Origin: Piper betle
Taxonomy: Eukaryota > Streptophyta > Magnoliopsida > Piperales > Piperaceae
Assembly: GCA_033002965.1 (NCBI GenBank)
Contig: JAURVB010012320.1
Span: forward strand, 62,001 to 126,000
Direction: 5' to 3'
Length of the DNA: 64,000 nucleotides
Under the pieces are notes generated by a model that saw nothing but the letters and a program-made list of their open reading frames with translations, did no database searches and was not told the origin of the DNA. The position numbers and the translations under genes are program-made. Shown piece by piece: positions 1-13,499 of the stretch. Positions within the stretch are counted from its first letter, which is position 1; each line of letters opens with the position of its first letter.

Positions 1-240
1 GACGGATAAATGCAACACACACTTGAGCCCAACACATTTATTTCTTTTCTTACTTTTACTTATATTTGGTGTATTTTAATGCCTATTTAATAATGTCTTC
101 CATTCTCATGACACCAAGAGGGTTGTTTCGATATATTTCATCGATCAAGTCGTACTGACTGACAACTTTAAATATGATTTGAGTCGATCGTAACATTTCT
201 GATTTGGTTCTTAAATGAACTGAAATCGAGGTCGTGCACA
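1..240 (+). mobile_element. LTR-B fragment, 3' end, plus orientation
   Basis: This is the reverse complement of the 3'-terminal part of LTR family B as seen at 6277-6520 and 37294-37520. It carries the same run: the 'acacacttgagc' block, the 'ttattaaat..gtcttccattctcatgacacca' block in diverged form, and a degenerate end near 240 in place of the usual GTGTTACA. It begins at the window edge, so its full length is unknown. It sits head to head with the next LTR-B piece, so the 'cacacacttgagc' block recurs inverted near 315. No coding content. Confidence 0.7.
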
Positions 241-284
241 CTATGATACATCAAGTAAATACATGAATATGCACCCTGGTAAAA

Positions 285-2881
285 GAACAAAAGAAAACAA
301 TGTCGTGCTTAGCTCAAGTGTGTGTAGCATCAATCTTTCCTTCAACCAAAGCTGACCCAAGACACGGGAACATAAGACCTACATACATCATAGGAAAAAT
401 GTTAGCAACAGTTGTCACTAGTCCGAAAAGTAATTTGTACAAACAGACATGTAGAATCTGACCCCCATAAGAACACTCAAAGGGCATATACTAAGGAGCC
501 ATGAAGCTGTAGACTTGATAGCATGCCAAATTGAACTAGAGCTATGCCACACTCGGCAAATGCCACTCTCGGTAATTACTGGCCCCACTCTTGGTGAAAG
601 CATATATTTTAAGCAAGTACTTTCCAAACCTCCATATAACATCTGGCCAATGGCACATGGACCGAGTACTTTCAAGCAGTCGCTTCTTGGAATGGAATTA
701 TATAAGTTGGCCTGAAGGTAACGTGAGGTATAGCTAAGTTTTCTGTGAAATGTGTCTAGATGACTTGTGTTAAGTTGGGTCTGATAAAATAGTCACTTAA
801 GATGTCATCCAATCAAATCTACGATAGAGTAAAGTGATAAAGCTAAGAAGAGTCCTGACAGAGATGTGGTCCAAGCTCTAAGCGTATGGCGCATTTACTA
901 CAAGCTCCGACTCCGAAACCTACATCAAAACTCACTACTAAGTAAAAGACTAACAATTCTATATGATGCATGGTCGTAGTATGTACTCACATCAACAGTA
1001 ACATCAACTACACCAACGAATCTATGAATAAACACTCGACATGCAAAATGAGACATGACAAGGAATAAATAACTAATAAGCAAATAATAAATAAATAAAT
1101 AAATATTTATTAAATATATAAATAGAAAATAATGAATTACATGAAAATAAATAGTACACTAATCATAAATATACTATATTTGTAAGTGATTAAATGCAAG
1201 TGAATAATAACACACACGTGAGTAAATAAATAATAAACAAATAATCAAATAAATAAGTATATAAATTAATAAATAATTAATAAAAATTAATCACAATTAT
1301 TACTAGCGTAAATATCAAATAAACGAATATACGACTAGGCATTAATAAATAATTAAATGAGCAAGCAGATATATATTAATTAATTAAGATAAAAAGAAAT
1401 AATAATAATATTAATAAGTAATTACATCATCAACAATAACAAATAATTATAAAAGCATGCATCATGATTGACAATTATATAAATAACAAAAAATAAACAA
1501 TAATGAACAAATAAATAATAAATAAAGATAAATGATCACAACATCAAGATGAGCCAAATAATGTGAATATGCATTTTTACTAATGTAGGGAACCTCGAAT
1601 TTACCAAAAATGGTTGAAAAATGGACTGAAATAGGCTGAAATTGGGTTGCCAAGTCAGAAAGGCAAGTCAGTCGAAGTCAACTCCACCAAGTCAAGCAGC
1701 AGGGCTGGACTCAATGGACATGAACACGGTCATGAATATAGGGAGGCAATGCGGGCGCGGGTGGCAAAAGGTGACTAGAGCTAGTGGACGTGGATGCAAG
1801 CACGAAACTGACCAGCGGTGTGCCTGTCTTTGGAAAATGTTGACGACGACAAGGTTGTGGTTGTTGCTGGTCGCGATCGATAGCGGAGGTGATGGGGAGA
1901 ATGATGGAGGTGGTGATTGATGGTCGGCCGGAAATCGCTCTTAGGTTATGTGGAGTGACAGTGTGGGTAAGAGGTGGTTTCAAAATGTCGACCCTGCAAA
2001 GGGGAGTGGATTTGGGTGGTTGGATCAGTCGAAGGTGGTTCGCCAGCTCAAGAATATGCCTTGAGAGGTGGCAACCGTGGAAACCTGGATAACAAAACAT
2101 CGTCACGGGTGGCAATTGAGGTGATCTGGTGGAGGGTATAGATTGACAACTGGCAGTGAGGTTGTCACGGTGGTACCGATCCAGTAGCCAGACACGGCGG
2201 CGGCCCAAAATGATAGTGGCGCTAAGACTGAAAATCGTCAAAAAATATGGGGAAACTCCTGGAAAATAGGGCAAAGTTTAGGGCTGATGTGGCCAAACCA
2301 AATCTTACCAAGTAGCACAATCTGAATGCCCAACAATTTGTAGGCCTAATGTGGTTCACCTAGGGTATACTATATATATATATGGTTGGCAAGCTTCTAT
2401 TGACAACGATAAAAGTCTAAACTGACTTAAAAACTAATAATGACTCTATGGACGGAAATCGAGGCAAAAAAGTAAAATGAGCAGCAAAACCTTGAACTCA
2501 ATTGGATGAAGATCTGAAACTCAAATCAAATTGGGCCCATAGGGTAAAAAATTCCTATGATGTATACAAAAGAGGTACCTAAAAAGCTCAAACTTATACT
2601 AAACGTTGCAAGGGCGTAGATCTAACCCTAAAATCCCGGGCTAACATAGGAAAATAAAATATGTATACCTCGACTACTGATAACTCATGCTCTCCTACAG
2701 TATAAGTAAACCTATTATCTATATATCAAGCATAACGGCCTCTAGTAATAGGCTCATACACTCATTTGGGCCCCAAACTAATGGTCCGAAACTAGAACTA
2801 CCTCGAACTGACTTAGGGCTAGCCGGAGCTGGCAAGGCAACAAACAGGTGTAAAACCCCAACCATAAGTTGGGATTTTACA
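285..2881 (-). mobile_element. LTR of family B (LARD-type), minus orientation, lacking its 3' tip
   Basis: The order of landmarks matches the better preserved B copies: 'gctcaagtgtgtgtagc' near 315, the 'gttgtcactagtccgaaaa' block near 412, a chain of AT-rich 'aataaataaat' tracts (1080-1530), a GC-richer block (1640-2240), and the LTR outer end 'gttgggattttaca' at 2881. On the minus strand the LTR therefore starts at 2881 with TG. About 230 bp of the 3' end are missing. The small open frames here (1642-1920, 1711-2274) overlap on opposite strands and have no counterpart in other copies, so I do not treat them as genes. Confidence 0.75.
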
Positions 2882-4521
2882 AAATATTTGTGCATTTATC
2901 AACTCCCATATATTCTTCAATATGTTCATCAGATTTCTAATTTGATTAATTAAATTTTTCTAAAATAATAAAATTTATTTTGCCAAATGCCTCCTTATTT
3001 CTACAGAGAGTTATATACTTACAAATTCGTCCTTATTTCACCCACCATGGTACGCATATGGCAAGGAACTAGTTGTTAGTGCAACAATTTCCATAAACAG
3101 GCTAAATTCATAGTACCCTACATAATCGTACTACTCAGGGTGGGAGGAATACTAGTACAGTCTTCGTATCTCCATACACACTCATCATAAAAACAAACCT
3201 TGCATATTTGTATATATAAGGCTTAAGAAGGGTTTCATAATATAAGTTTCCGGATCTTACGTTCAAAAAACAACAAGGGATCTCATCCTCAAACTTTTCA
3301 TAAACTTACTAAAAAGTCTGCTAAATGACCCAATATTAGTGGGATTCGATAAAGCACAACTAACCCATCCTTTCGTAAAAACTTTGCTCAACTCACTGAG
3401 GGAGCCAAGCAAATAGAACAAGCATAGGGAAAACTACAAACCTGATGAATAGATGCCCACAACCAAGCACAACAAGCTCACTCTACGTGTCTTAATAATG
3501 AAGTGAACTTGAGTTAAACTCTAGTCACGCATGCACACTAGGCAATGCATCACTCACACATTCAAACATATCGTACATGGCATGCATAAAATACATAAAT
3601 ATATAGCCAATATAAGCTACTTAGGCTTTATTAGTTTCACCTTTAATTAAGTTAAGCCATTACTTTGAAATACATAATTAGGGTTTGTTTCTAATTAACC
3701 CAACCCATGCCCTTGACTTATTTTACAACAGTTTCCTATTCTAGATTAATTAATTTACAACTCAAACGGGTGTAGAATGGGATGAAACTTATTGGGATTA
3801 CTCTTCATGGTCTTAAGTAACATCTTAAATTTTATAGAAGTTTGGAACCATGGCTTATTGGGTTCCTAGTCTCACAAACATAATGGTTCGTTTCTGCAAA
3901 CTATGGTTTTGGGGTACATACCTAACTTCCTAGATTTGGCTCAAGGGCTTTTAACAAACTAAAAATACCAAGAAAATTACTATAAATTCCTAACACCTAA
4001 TCAAAGTATCCACAAGAAACTAGACTCATTAAGAAGTCTACAGAAAGATAAGGAAAATCAGGAGCAAAAGTTTATGTTGCTGGGATTTCTTGGTAGAACC
4101 CTACCACCTAAGATACGGAATTTGTTCCAAGGTCTAAATGATGCCCAAAAGACCTGAAACTCCACCAACGTTTAGGAAACATACTTAATAAGAGGTGAAT
4201 AGAATTTCAGATAATTTTACAAAGTATACCATATTTTCTCATATTTAACTTTGAAGCTTCAGAACCTGGGTTTTCACATTATAGTTCTGCGCACTTCCAA
4301 AAGACAATTCTATTAACCAGACAAGTAAACTCTAAATGAGTTCAAAATTTCCAGATTTACAATAGACATTTATTATAACAGTACCTAATTTTGGAAAGAT
4401 TTTAGGGACTTATTAATGGTTCATTTTAATGCCAAAAGCTTAGCCTTGGTCATGGTCTCAGCAGAAATAGAGAGTATAGTCTTTTATTTCCAATTTTGTT
4501 CATAACTTAAATGATGTTTTC
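2882..4521 (-). mobile_element. Left part of an old LTR, family C, minus orientation
   Basis: The sequence is diverged but keeps the layout of LTRs A and B. It has a 'ccaccatgg..gcatatggcaagg' block, 'actactcagggtgggaggaatactagtac', a TATA-like 'gtatatataagg' near 3210-3222, 'gggatctcatcctc' near 3278, and the 'taacccatcctttc' block near 3363. It is interrupted at 4521 by a solo LTR-B with exact 5-bp duplication and resumes at 11289. The stretch 3480-4500 shows nothing recognisable beyond AT-rich repeat-like sequence. The left end abuts another LTR and is truncated. Confidence 0.55.
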
Positions 4522-6276
4522 TATAACACCCGATTTTGATTTACCTAAGAACCGAATCAAAAATGTTACAATCGAATCGAGTAATATTTAAAGTTGTTAG
4601 TCGGTAAGACTCGATCGATAAAATAAATCGGAACAACCTGTTTGGTGTCATGGGAATAAAGGACATTATTAAATATACGTCAAAATATATCAAATATAAA
4701 TAAAAGTAAGAACAAAATAATATCGCTAAGCTCAAGTGTGTGTAACGTTTATTTGTCCTCCCACCAAAGTCGACTTAAGATTTCAAAACCTACATATAAA
4801 ATATCAAAAACGTCAATAACAAATATTACTAGTTCGAAAAATAACTAATAAAAATTGTTAAATGGGTATTTTATTACATAAGGAAACTTATGAAACTTCA
4901 GAATTGCCACTCAGTGGGCGGTAAGCAAACATTCTTAAACAAGTGCCACCTTGCATGCACAAAATATATTCATATTCATACATACAACACTTACACCCTC
5001 ACATATTCTATATTCCACCCGCCCCGATACTCAATTAGCAAAAGGAATAGTTAAGTTATTGCTACAAATTTCAAAAATGTGATGCATTATGCAGTACCCT
5101 CATAGACCGCACGACCTCAGGGTCTGAAAGAGTACTAGTGCAGTTCATACATATTTCCATTCGCTCACTCTCTTATTATGAATCCGTAAAAATACGCATA
5201 CTTGTATAATATGTTTATGGAATAGATTTATATCATATATTCTACAACTTTAGTTCGAAAACTAACAACGGATTTCATCCTTATAGTTTTATTAAACATG
5301 TGTAGAAGCATGACTAAATGAACCATCATCGGAGGGAACCGATAAAACACCACCGATATCATCCTATGTTTAAAACACGATCAAACTATACATGCAGGGA
5401 GTCAAGCTAAGAAGGAGAGTCCTACGGACTTGTGGTTTAAACTCCAAGCACATCGGCACATCTACGACGAGCTAAGACTCCCTAACCTATATCGAACCCA
5501 CTGCTAAGTATGATATTGATGGCTCTATATGATGCATGCTCGTGGTGTGTGCTCATATCATGATTACATCACAATAAAGAAAATAATGCTCACAAACCTA
5601 TAATTAAACATTTGGCACACAAATCGAAACATAATAATAAATAAATAAATAAATAAATAAATACACTCATAGATAATTAGATAAATAATGAATACATGAA
5701 CATAATTAATACTCTAATTATAAAATAATAATATAATTATACTATATAAATACACTGGCAAACTCGAGTAAATATCATATATACTTGTGTTAGTAAACAT
5801 ATAAATAATTAACTAATTAATAAATAAATAAACAAGATTTCAATAAATAAATAAATAAATAAATACACACACACACAGACACACACATATATACTTATAC
5901 ACGAATAACACAAAATGAATAATAATAAAAAAATAAATAAAACAATAAAAAAAATTAATCATAATATCCAAACATACTAAATCGTGTGAATATGCATCTA
6001 AACTAATACGGGGGTTCTCAAATTACCAAAAATAGTCGAAAAATTATCGAAAACGGCTAAAAATGAGCTGAACCGGACCAAACCGAGCTAAACCAAACTA
6101 AAACAAACTAAACCAGCCTGGTGTGGGTTAACTGGAAAATGGGCCGAGTTAACTGGGCGGACATGATGAACATGAACTCGGGCACAGGCAGGCAGACTCA
6201 GACATGGCTAGGCGGACGCAAACGCGAACGTGGGTTGTCTAAAAATGGAGATCTTGGCAATATGAAACTGCGTGGG

Positions 6277-9200
6277 TGTAACACCCCAATTTCGGTTCAC
6301 CTAAGAACCGAATTAGAAATGTTATGATCGAGTCAAGTCATGTTTAAAATTATTGGTCGGTAAGACTTGATAGACAAAATAGATCGACACAATCTGCTTG
6401 GTGTCATGAGAATGGACGACATTGTTAAATAAGTGTCAAAACACATCAAATATACATAAAAATAAGAAAAGAAATAGATGCATTGAGCTCAAGTATGTGT
6501 AGCGTTTATCTGTCCTTATACAAAGGTCGACTCAGGATTTGAAAGACCTATATGTATTATATGAAAAATGTGAGTAATAAGTGTTACTAGTCTAAAAAAT
6601 ATCTAATACAATCTGGCAAATAGGTATTCCATTACAATTGAAAGTTTCTGAAACTTCAAGATTGCCTCGCACTTCTTGGTAACTAAATATGCTTAAGCAA
6701 GTGCCGACTCACATGCACAGCTAATGTTCATACTCATATGTACAACGCTTACGCCCTCACATCTTCCATATTTCACCAGCCACCATACTCGAGTGGCAAA
6801 AGGAACATTTAAGTTAGTGTCACAAATTTCAGAAATGTGCTACGATACGCAGTACCCTCATACACCGCACTACCTTAGGGTTTGAAGGAGTACTAGTATG
6901 GCCCATACATATCTCCATACCACTCACTCTCTTATTCATAAAATCAGTAAAAATGCGCATACTTATAAATAGGTTTAGGGATTTGATAACTAATAAGGGT
7001 TCTCATCCATGTAGTTTTATTAAACAAGTCTAGAAACACAGGTAAATGGTCCGACATCATAGGGATTCAATAAAACACCTCCGATGTCATCCTACGTCTA
7101 AAACATGATTAAACGCAGGGAGTCAAGCAAAGAGGTAGAGTCCTACGGTCCTCTAGTCCAAGCTCCAAGTATATAGACACATCTACGGTGAGCTCAGACT
7201 CTATAACCTATATCGAAACTCAGTGTTAAGTAAAATATTGATGTCTCTATATGATGCATGCTCCTGGTGTGTGCTCATATCATCAATACATCACAATAAA
7301 GAAAATAATACTAAAAAGCCTATAACTAAATATGGGGCAAGAAAATCGAGACATAATAATAATAAATAACAAATAAATAAACAAACAAACAAAGAAATGC
7401 ACTCATAGACAACTAGATAAATGATATATACTTCAACATAAATAATACTCTAATCATAAAATAATAATATAATTATACTATATGAATACACTGATAAACA
7501 TGAGTAAATATCATATATACTCGTGTAGTAAACATATAAATAATTAAATAATAAATAAATAAAATTAAATAAATAAATAGTTAATACTCATTAATAATGA
7601 ATAATAATAATATCATAGTTATACAATATAAGAATGCATAATTAAATACAAATAAATAATAACATACACACCAACAAACAAATAGATAAATAAATAAATA
7701 AATACATACATAAATATATATACACAATTTAGTAAACATAAAGAAGACTAATATTAATATAGTAAATATATCATTAATAATAATAAGTAATCATATAAAC
7801 ATGCATTATAATCAATAAATACACGAATCATACCAAATGAATAATAATAAATAAATAAATAAACCAATAAATAAAGAAATAATAATCATAACATCTAAAT
7901 ATGCTAAATGTTGTGAATATGCATCTAAGCTAATAGAGAGGTTCTCGAATTACCAAAAACGGCTAAAAACAAGCTGAATTGGACCAAACCGAGCTGAACT
8001 AGATGGAGTTGGGCTAAGTCAACATAGTCTCGATTAAATAAACTGCGGGACTGGGTCGGCCAAGCTAGTCTAGATTGATGGACACAGACATGGGTTCAGA
8101 CTGGCAGACTAGGGCACGGCCAAGCAAACGTGGACACAAACGTGGTAGGCGATGCGAATGCAAGCAGGTGTACGCGAAGTGGGTAAATGGGCTGGACAGA
8201 GGAGCGATGGTGCCCATCACCGAAAAACACAGCCAGCAGCATGACTGGGGTAGCCACCGGTCGGGATCAATGGGGGCGCCAAGACGGAGGTGATAATGGT
8301 GACGATCGGCAGAGTTCTGCCACTAGCTAGAGCCGGAAAATGATTAGAAAGATGGTATCACTGCCGGCTGCGATCGCGGCCACGCCAGTGGTCATGAGTG
8401 GTCTCAAAATGGAGATCTCGGTGAGGGAAAGTTGTTAGGGTGGTCGGCTTTGCCAGAGGACACTTGCCAACACTGAGAAATGGCCCAAATGGGTGGCGGC
8501 GGTGGTAGAAATCAACTGGAAAAACACTGTCGCCGTCGACGACTACAGTGGCACCAATTACAATGGTGGGTAAGCGGGCAGCGAGGTGGTCACAGCCGTG
8601 CCGATCTGGTGGTCGGAGGAGGGCCGGGATCTTGTCGACGTCAAGCCAAGGTGGCAACACCTATAAAGGGTGAATGACTTTGAAAATGGACGATAGATTG
8701 AATGGGCATTAAGGGTAAAATAGATGGGTGAAGTTAAGGTTGAGTGGACGGCTTAGATCATGCCTCGTGGCCCAATCTGGACAAACTACAATTTGTGGCC
8801 TAGTAGAGCCCACCTATGGGTATATCCAATATACATATGGACAGAAAGCTACAATAAAGACCGTCCAAAGTCAAAACTGACTTGAGTAATAAAAATGACT
8901 CTACATGTGGGAATCGAGGTAAGAAGACGAAATGGGCCTCAAAACCCTAATTGCAATTGAGCTGGCCCACTGGGCACAATCCAATGGTCCGAAATCCCTA
9001 TGATTCATGCAATAAGATACCTTGAAAATCCGAAACACATAATAAATGCTACTATGGCCTAGATCTAGGTCTTAAATCCTGGCTAACTCATAAAATCATA
9101 TGCATACCTCATGTATACACTGATAAATCATAGTCTATTGTAGCTTAACTCAAGCAATCATCTATATGTCGGGCATATTCGGCCACCATAACATGCTCAT

Positions 9201-9318
9201 ATACCCATCCGTGCCCCATACTCATGGTCTAATAATTGGTTTGGCTCGAAGTCGTTCAAATCGAATTGGGCCAAAATTAAAACCAGATAAAACCCCAACC
9301 CGAAGCTGGGATTTGATA
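6277..9318 (-). mobile_element. Solo LTR of family B (inner), 3042 bp
   Basis: It begins with TGTAACACCCC at 6277 and ends at 9318 ('gctgggatttgata', a mutated form of ..TTTTACA). The duplication GTGGG lies at 6272-6276 and 9319-9323. The flanks are the two halves of another B LTR: the left flank ends in the 'gagatcttggcaatatgaa' block and the right flank resumes at 'cggaggtggctcgctgg', which are contiguous in the copy at 29500-29560. This is the fullest B copy here. It holds AT-rich tetranucleotide runs (7340-7880), a GC-richer block (8050-8680) and a weak exon-like block (7151-7207). It encodes nothing recognisable. Confidence 0.92.
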
Positions 9319-10143
9319 GTGGGTGCTTGGATCAGTCGGAGGTGGCTCGCTGGCATCAGAAAATGGCCCAAATGGTGGTGGCGACATGGGCAAAAATCGA
9401 GTTGAAAACCTCCCTTGCTGGGGGACGACTACAGGGGGCCTGGTGGTCGTGAGTGGTACGAATGAAAAGCCGGCCGCGAGGCAGTCATGGGGGTGCCAGC
9501 CTAACGGCTGGGGCTGAGGCAGAGACTCATCGGCAGCGAGCCGAAGTGGTGGCGGCTCTAGGGGTGTAATTATTAAAACCATAGGAAATCTATGCCAAAC
9601 AACTAGGGCTGACGTGGATGGTTCAGATCTTGCTACGTGGCAGGATCTTGACGATCTAATGACTCGTCCTCTAGTGGGCTCCACTTATGGGTATATTCAA
9701 TATACATATGGACAAAAAGCTCGGATCAAGACCGTCCAAAATGAAAATTTACTCGAGTCCTAAAAGTAACTCTACAGGCGGGAATCGAGGCAAGAAGGCT
9801 AATTAGGCCTTGAACCCTGAACTCAATCGTATGAAAATCTACGACTCAATCAAGCTAGGCCCACTGGGGCAATCCGATAGTTTTAAATCTATATAATGCA
9901 TGCAAGTGAGATACCTTGAAAATCCCAAACGGATACTAAACGCTACAACAACGTAGATCTAGGCCTAAAACTTTGACTAATTTATAAAAATCATATGTAT
10001 ACTGTGTATATAGTAATAACTTGTGTTCTGCTATATCATTACTGAAACTACCATCTATATATCGGGCATACTCATCTGCTATAACATGTTCATATGGCCA
10101 TTTGGGCCCATACTCGTAGTCTGAAAATTAGTCTATCTTGAGC

Positions 10144-11196
10144 CATGGTTGCATGAATCGGAATCGGAATCGGAATCGGTTTTCCATGGAATCGGAATCG
10201 GAATCGGAATCGGTCTGAATCGGCCAAGAATCGGTTCAGTTGAATCGGTCCAAATTAATTTAATCGGTCATATATAATAATTTGACAATTTACAATATAA
10301 ATATATTAAAATTGGGTATTGATGTTATTTTGATATTATTCTGTGTATTATAGTTTATGATATTTTTTAAATATTTTTTAAGATTTTTTTAAATTATTTA
10401 GAATTAATTATTATTTTTGACTCGGGTTAGACTCGAGTCAACTTTTAATTACGAGAATGCCACCCTCCCCTCTCTACCCCCGCCGCCGCCGGCGGCCCGG
10501 TCGGCGGCGAGCCTCGCGGCGGCGATGTCGGAGGATGTCGGCAGCCCGGTCGGACGAACCGTCGGCCGGCGGAATCGCGGCGGAAGCGTCGGACGGCGGA
10601 AGGTGAGTTCGGAACGGGCGCAGCGTCGGACGGCGGTGGGGTGGTCGGAAGGTCGGGCGGAGCGTCGGACGGCCGAATCGCGGCGGAATCGCGGCGGAAT
10701 CGGGCGGAAGCGCGGCGGAATCGCGGCGGAAGCGTCGGACGGCGGAAGCCGAGTTCGGGCGGCGGTCGCAGCGTCTGCGGCGGAATCGCGGCGGAGGGCG
10801 GAGCTGAGGTCGGAATCGGGCGGCGGTGGCGTGGTCGGACGGAGCTGAGGTCGGACGGCGGAAGCGCGGCGGAGGGCGGCGGAGCGAACGCGGCGGCGGA
10901 ATCGGGGGGAGAGGGTTTGATTTAGGTTTTTAAATCCAAATTACCATTTTGCCCATGCTTAAATAATTTAATAAAAATTATACCTAGGGTATTTTGGTAA
11001 TTTTGCAATAAAACCGATTCCGATTTAAATCGGCCGATTCCGATTCCGAGTTAAATCGGTCGGAATCGGCCGAAACTCGCCGATTCAAGGCCCGATTCGG
11101 GGCCGACCGAGTCGGCCCCGAAATCGGATCGGCGCGACGCCGATCCGATTTAAATCGGCCGATTCCGCACGGAATCGGCCGATTCGTGCATCACTG
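10144..11196. mobile_element. Non-autonomous hAT-like DNA transposon with GC-rich core
   Basis: The termini are an imperfect inverted repeat: left CATGGTTGCATGAATCGG, right (reverse complement) CAGTGATGCACGAATCGG, fitting the hAT end rule CAnnG. Flanking 8-mers are TCTTGAGC (10136-10143) and GCTTGAGC (11197-11204), 7 of 8 identical, as expected for an old 8-bp duplication. Subterminal 'gaatcgg' and 'cggccgatt' repeats are dense at both ends. The core (10475-10915) is about three-quarters G+C with 'gcggcggaatcgcgg' repeats and gives open frames on the plus strand (10417-10848, 10641-10925) that are low-complexity Arg/Gly/Ala. No transposase is present. It interrupts the outer LTR-B. Confidence 0.8.
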
Positions 11197-11288
11197 GCTT
11201 GAGCTCGTTCAAACCAACTCAATACTGACCCAAATCGAAAACTACAATCAGGTAAAATCGTAACCCAAAGTTGGGGTTTCACATTTTC

Positions 11289-12360
11289 CTAGGCCGATAT
11301 TTTTTTCAAGTGTACCTATAACTTAGAAACAAACATGCACAAAAGATTACAGTTAAACATCATCAACATAAATTAACAAAAATCTCATGGTGAACATCAC
11401 AGATATGCAACATGCAAAAGACAACTTGATACAATTTCTACCATCACTTAGACATGAAAAATGTGAACAGCACATGCATTCAGCATTGGACATGTAGTGG
11501 CTTGAGTCAGAAGTCATCTGAAACCATGATTACATTTTTATGACCTAAGTTGAGTGAGATATATCCAAGACAGCATATAGTATGTACATGAAACTAACAT
11601 CCTACTGTGCAAAAAACGTAACTATTTTATTACAGCACAAAAAATTCTTAAACCAAAGCCAAATTTCGCTTAACAGAACGCTCTATATGCATAAACTCCT
11701 ATAAAAATATTAAACCATACTCATGCAAGCACAAACAAACATGCAAAATGGTAAAGAAGAAGAAAGGAGGAAGTTTTACCTCTAAGGAGATTAGGAGATG
11801 TTCTTGGGGCTTACCACCCTAAAACCTACAACTCCAAAGGCTTTGTTAGCTTTAAAGAAAGCTTGAAGAGGTCTGGAGGTGGAGTAGAAGATGTGAGGGA
11901 AAAGGGAGGTCGGAGAGAAGTTGTAGGAAGGTTGTAAGAAGAGGGGAAAGTGAGTTTTATGGAATCTAGAAAATTGGACAGGGCAAAGGCGCCCTCCCAA
12001 CGCAAGGCTACTGGTGCCCAAGCACGCCAACTAGTAAAAGGGGTGGCAGAGCTGCACCCTTTCAGCACTGGCGCCATAATCTACACCCGAAACTCTAAAT
12101 GTGGCTGTTTTTGGGTGGGTTTTCCACCGAAACTTGATGCAACACACAACACATACACACTACATAACATTCCATAGAAGAAGGGACGAGCCAAGACATT
12201 CACATGCTCGACCGAACAAAACTAGTGCCGCGGCGACATGGGCCTTGGCGTACATGCAACATACCATACATATGGTTAATAAAACCAAACATAAAACACT
12301 CAGCTCAGTTCATGGGCGAACTATAATTAAAACCATCGGGCCAAAGGCTTGGGTTTTACA
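11289..12360 (-). mobile_element. Right part (5' end) of LTR family C, minus orientation
   Basis: This is the continuation of 2882-4521 beyond the nested solo LTR-B. On the minus strand the LTR starts at 12360 with TGTAAAACCCAAGCC, the same kind of start as LTR-A (TGTAAAACCC) and LTR-B (TGTAAAACCCC). A purine-rich plus-strand block (11755-11960) and a GC-richer block (11960-12125) occupy the position of the GC-rich leader in LTR-A. Short open frames on both strands at 11791-12177 overlap each other and look accidental. To the right of 12360 there is no PPT, so the flank is probably target DNA. Confidence 0.6.
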
Positions 12361-13058
12361 ACGCTAGCACTTAACTATAAGCTGATGGGGACACCCTGAC
12401 CTATTCTATCCAAACCCCCATATACCACTCTAAATTTTGAAGGCAAGCCAAGCATACTGCAGTCATAACAAAAGCTGTGGAACACAATAGCCATAGACCC
12501 TACGACTCTTTAGATATGAGAAGTTTATAAACACAGGGATGCAAATGATTCGTACATTAGCGTACATCTACGACAAACATTTTCCATGGTCAAACATTAC
12601 CTTTAGTTATTATACATTACATTTCATATTCTTATACAAAAGGTTCCCGTACACGACCTTTCATGTTCTTATATAGCTATTATACATTTCATTTCATTAT
12701 TATCCCATTGGTCAATCATGTCATTGCACGTATTATTATTTGTCATGTTATTGCATATCATATATGCATTCGTAAATTTTTCTGCGCGTTGAGTTTGTCT
12801 TCCATTTAAAGACCCCAAGAAGGTTGGTTGGCCCACCGTTGTACACATATTCTACTAACCCGAGACAAGATCTAGACTACCTTATTTTTAGTAATATTCC
12901 TATTTAGTTGAAGCCTGAACTGAACATTGGGATGCTACATGAGGTATAGACGGAGGATGGCTTCCATGAGGAGGATGCTTGAGTTACGCTTGTCTCTAAC
13001 TTTGGATAAACCTCAAAAAGAGGGTGACGGCAAGGAGATTAGGTATTCGTCCTCTCTC

Positions 13059-13426
13059 CAAATCTCGTACACATTCTCATCCTCCCTTTCTCTCTTCTTT
13101 TCTTTTCTTCAATTTTTTCATTAATTTAAGTGGGCCCCACTATAAAGAAAAATTTGATATAAACATTATCAGTATGCCAACCTCTCGCATACTCGCTACG
13201 AAGAGTGGTAGGCAGAATATCCGACATACCTTTCAATATTTGACCTAAATAAATAAGAAGTTACATATCTCAATAACAGGTCGACATACCAACTTCGTAC
13301 ACTGATTTTTTCACATTTTTTCCATTTCTTTTTTTTCTTTTCTTTTTTTTTGCTTCTTTTTTCATCTTCATTTTTTTTGTCATTTTTCAACCTTTTTTTT
13401 TCTATAACATAACCATATATAAGCAT
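13059..13426. repeat. Pyrimidine/poly-T low-complexity tract
   Basis: Two T- and C-rich blocks (13059-13121 and 13300-13405) consist mainly of 'ttctctcttcttttc' and 'ttttttctttt' runs. The minus-strand frame 13196-13426 that reads Lys-rich across it is a composition artefact. Confidence 0.8.
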
Positions 13427-13499
13427 CGAAAGAGAATGATCCCACTTGGGTCAAAACAAAATATTGGTGCAGAAACACGAAAAGCATCTCTAAAAATTA

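Larger units (their letters stand above)
4522..11283 (-). mobile_element. Solo LTR of family B (outer), split by two later insertions
   Basis: On the minus strand this LTR starts at 11283 (TGTGAAACC..) and ends at 4522, where the expected TGTAACACCC reads 'tataacaccc' on the plus strand (one mutated base). The flanks carry an identical 5-bp duplication TTTTC (4517-4521 and 11284-11288). There is no PBS, PPT or internal domain beside it, so it is a solo LTR left by LTR-LTR recombination. Net length without the nested solo LTR (6277-9318 plus 5 bp) and the hAT-like element is roughly 2.65 kb. It inserted into LTR-C, which is therefore older. Confidence 0.88.

Noticed and set aside
10417..10848. 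143-codon Arg/Gly-rich frame in the hAT-like element
   Set aside because: Low-complexity translation of a GCGGCGGAATCGCGG repeat; no transposase motif and no support from the overlapping frame 10641-10925.
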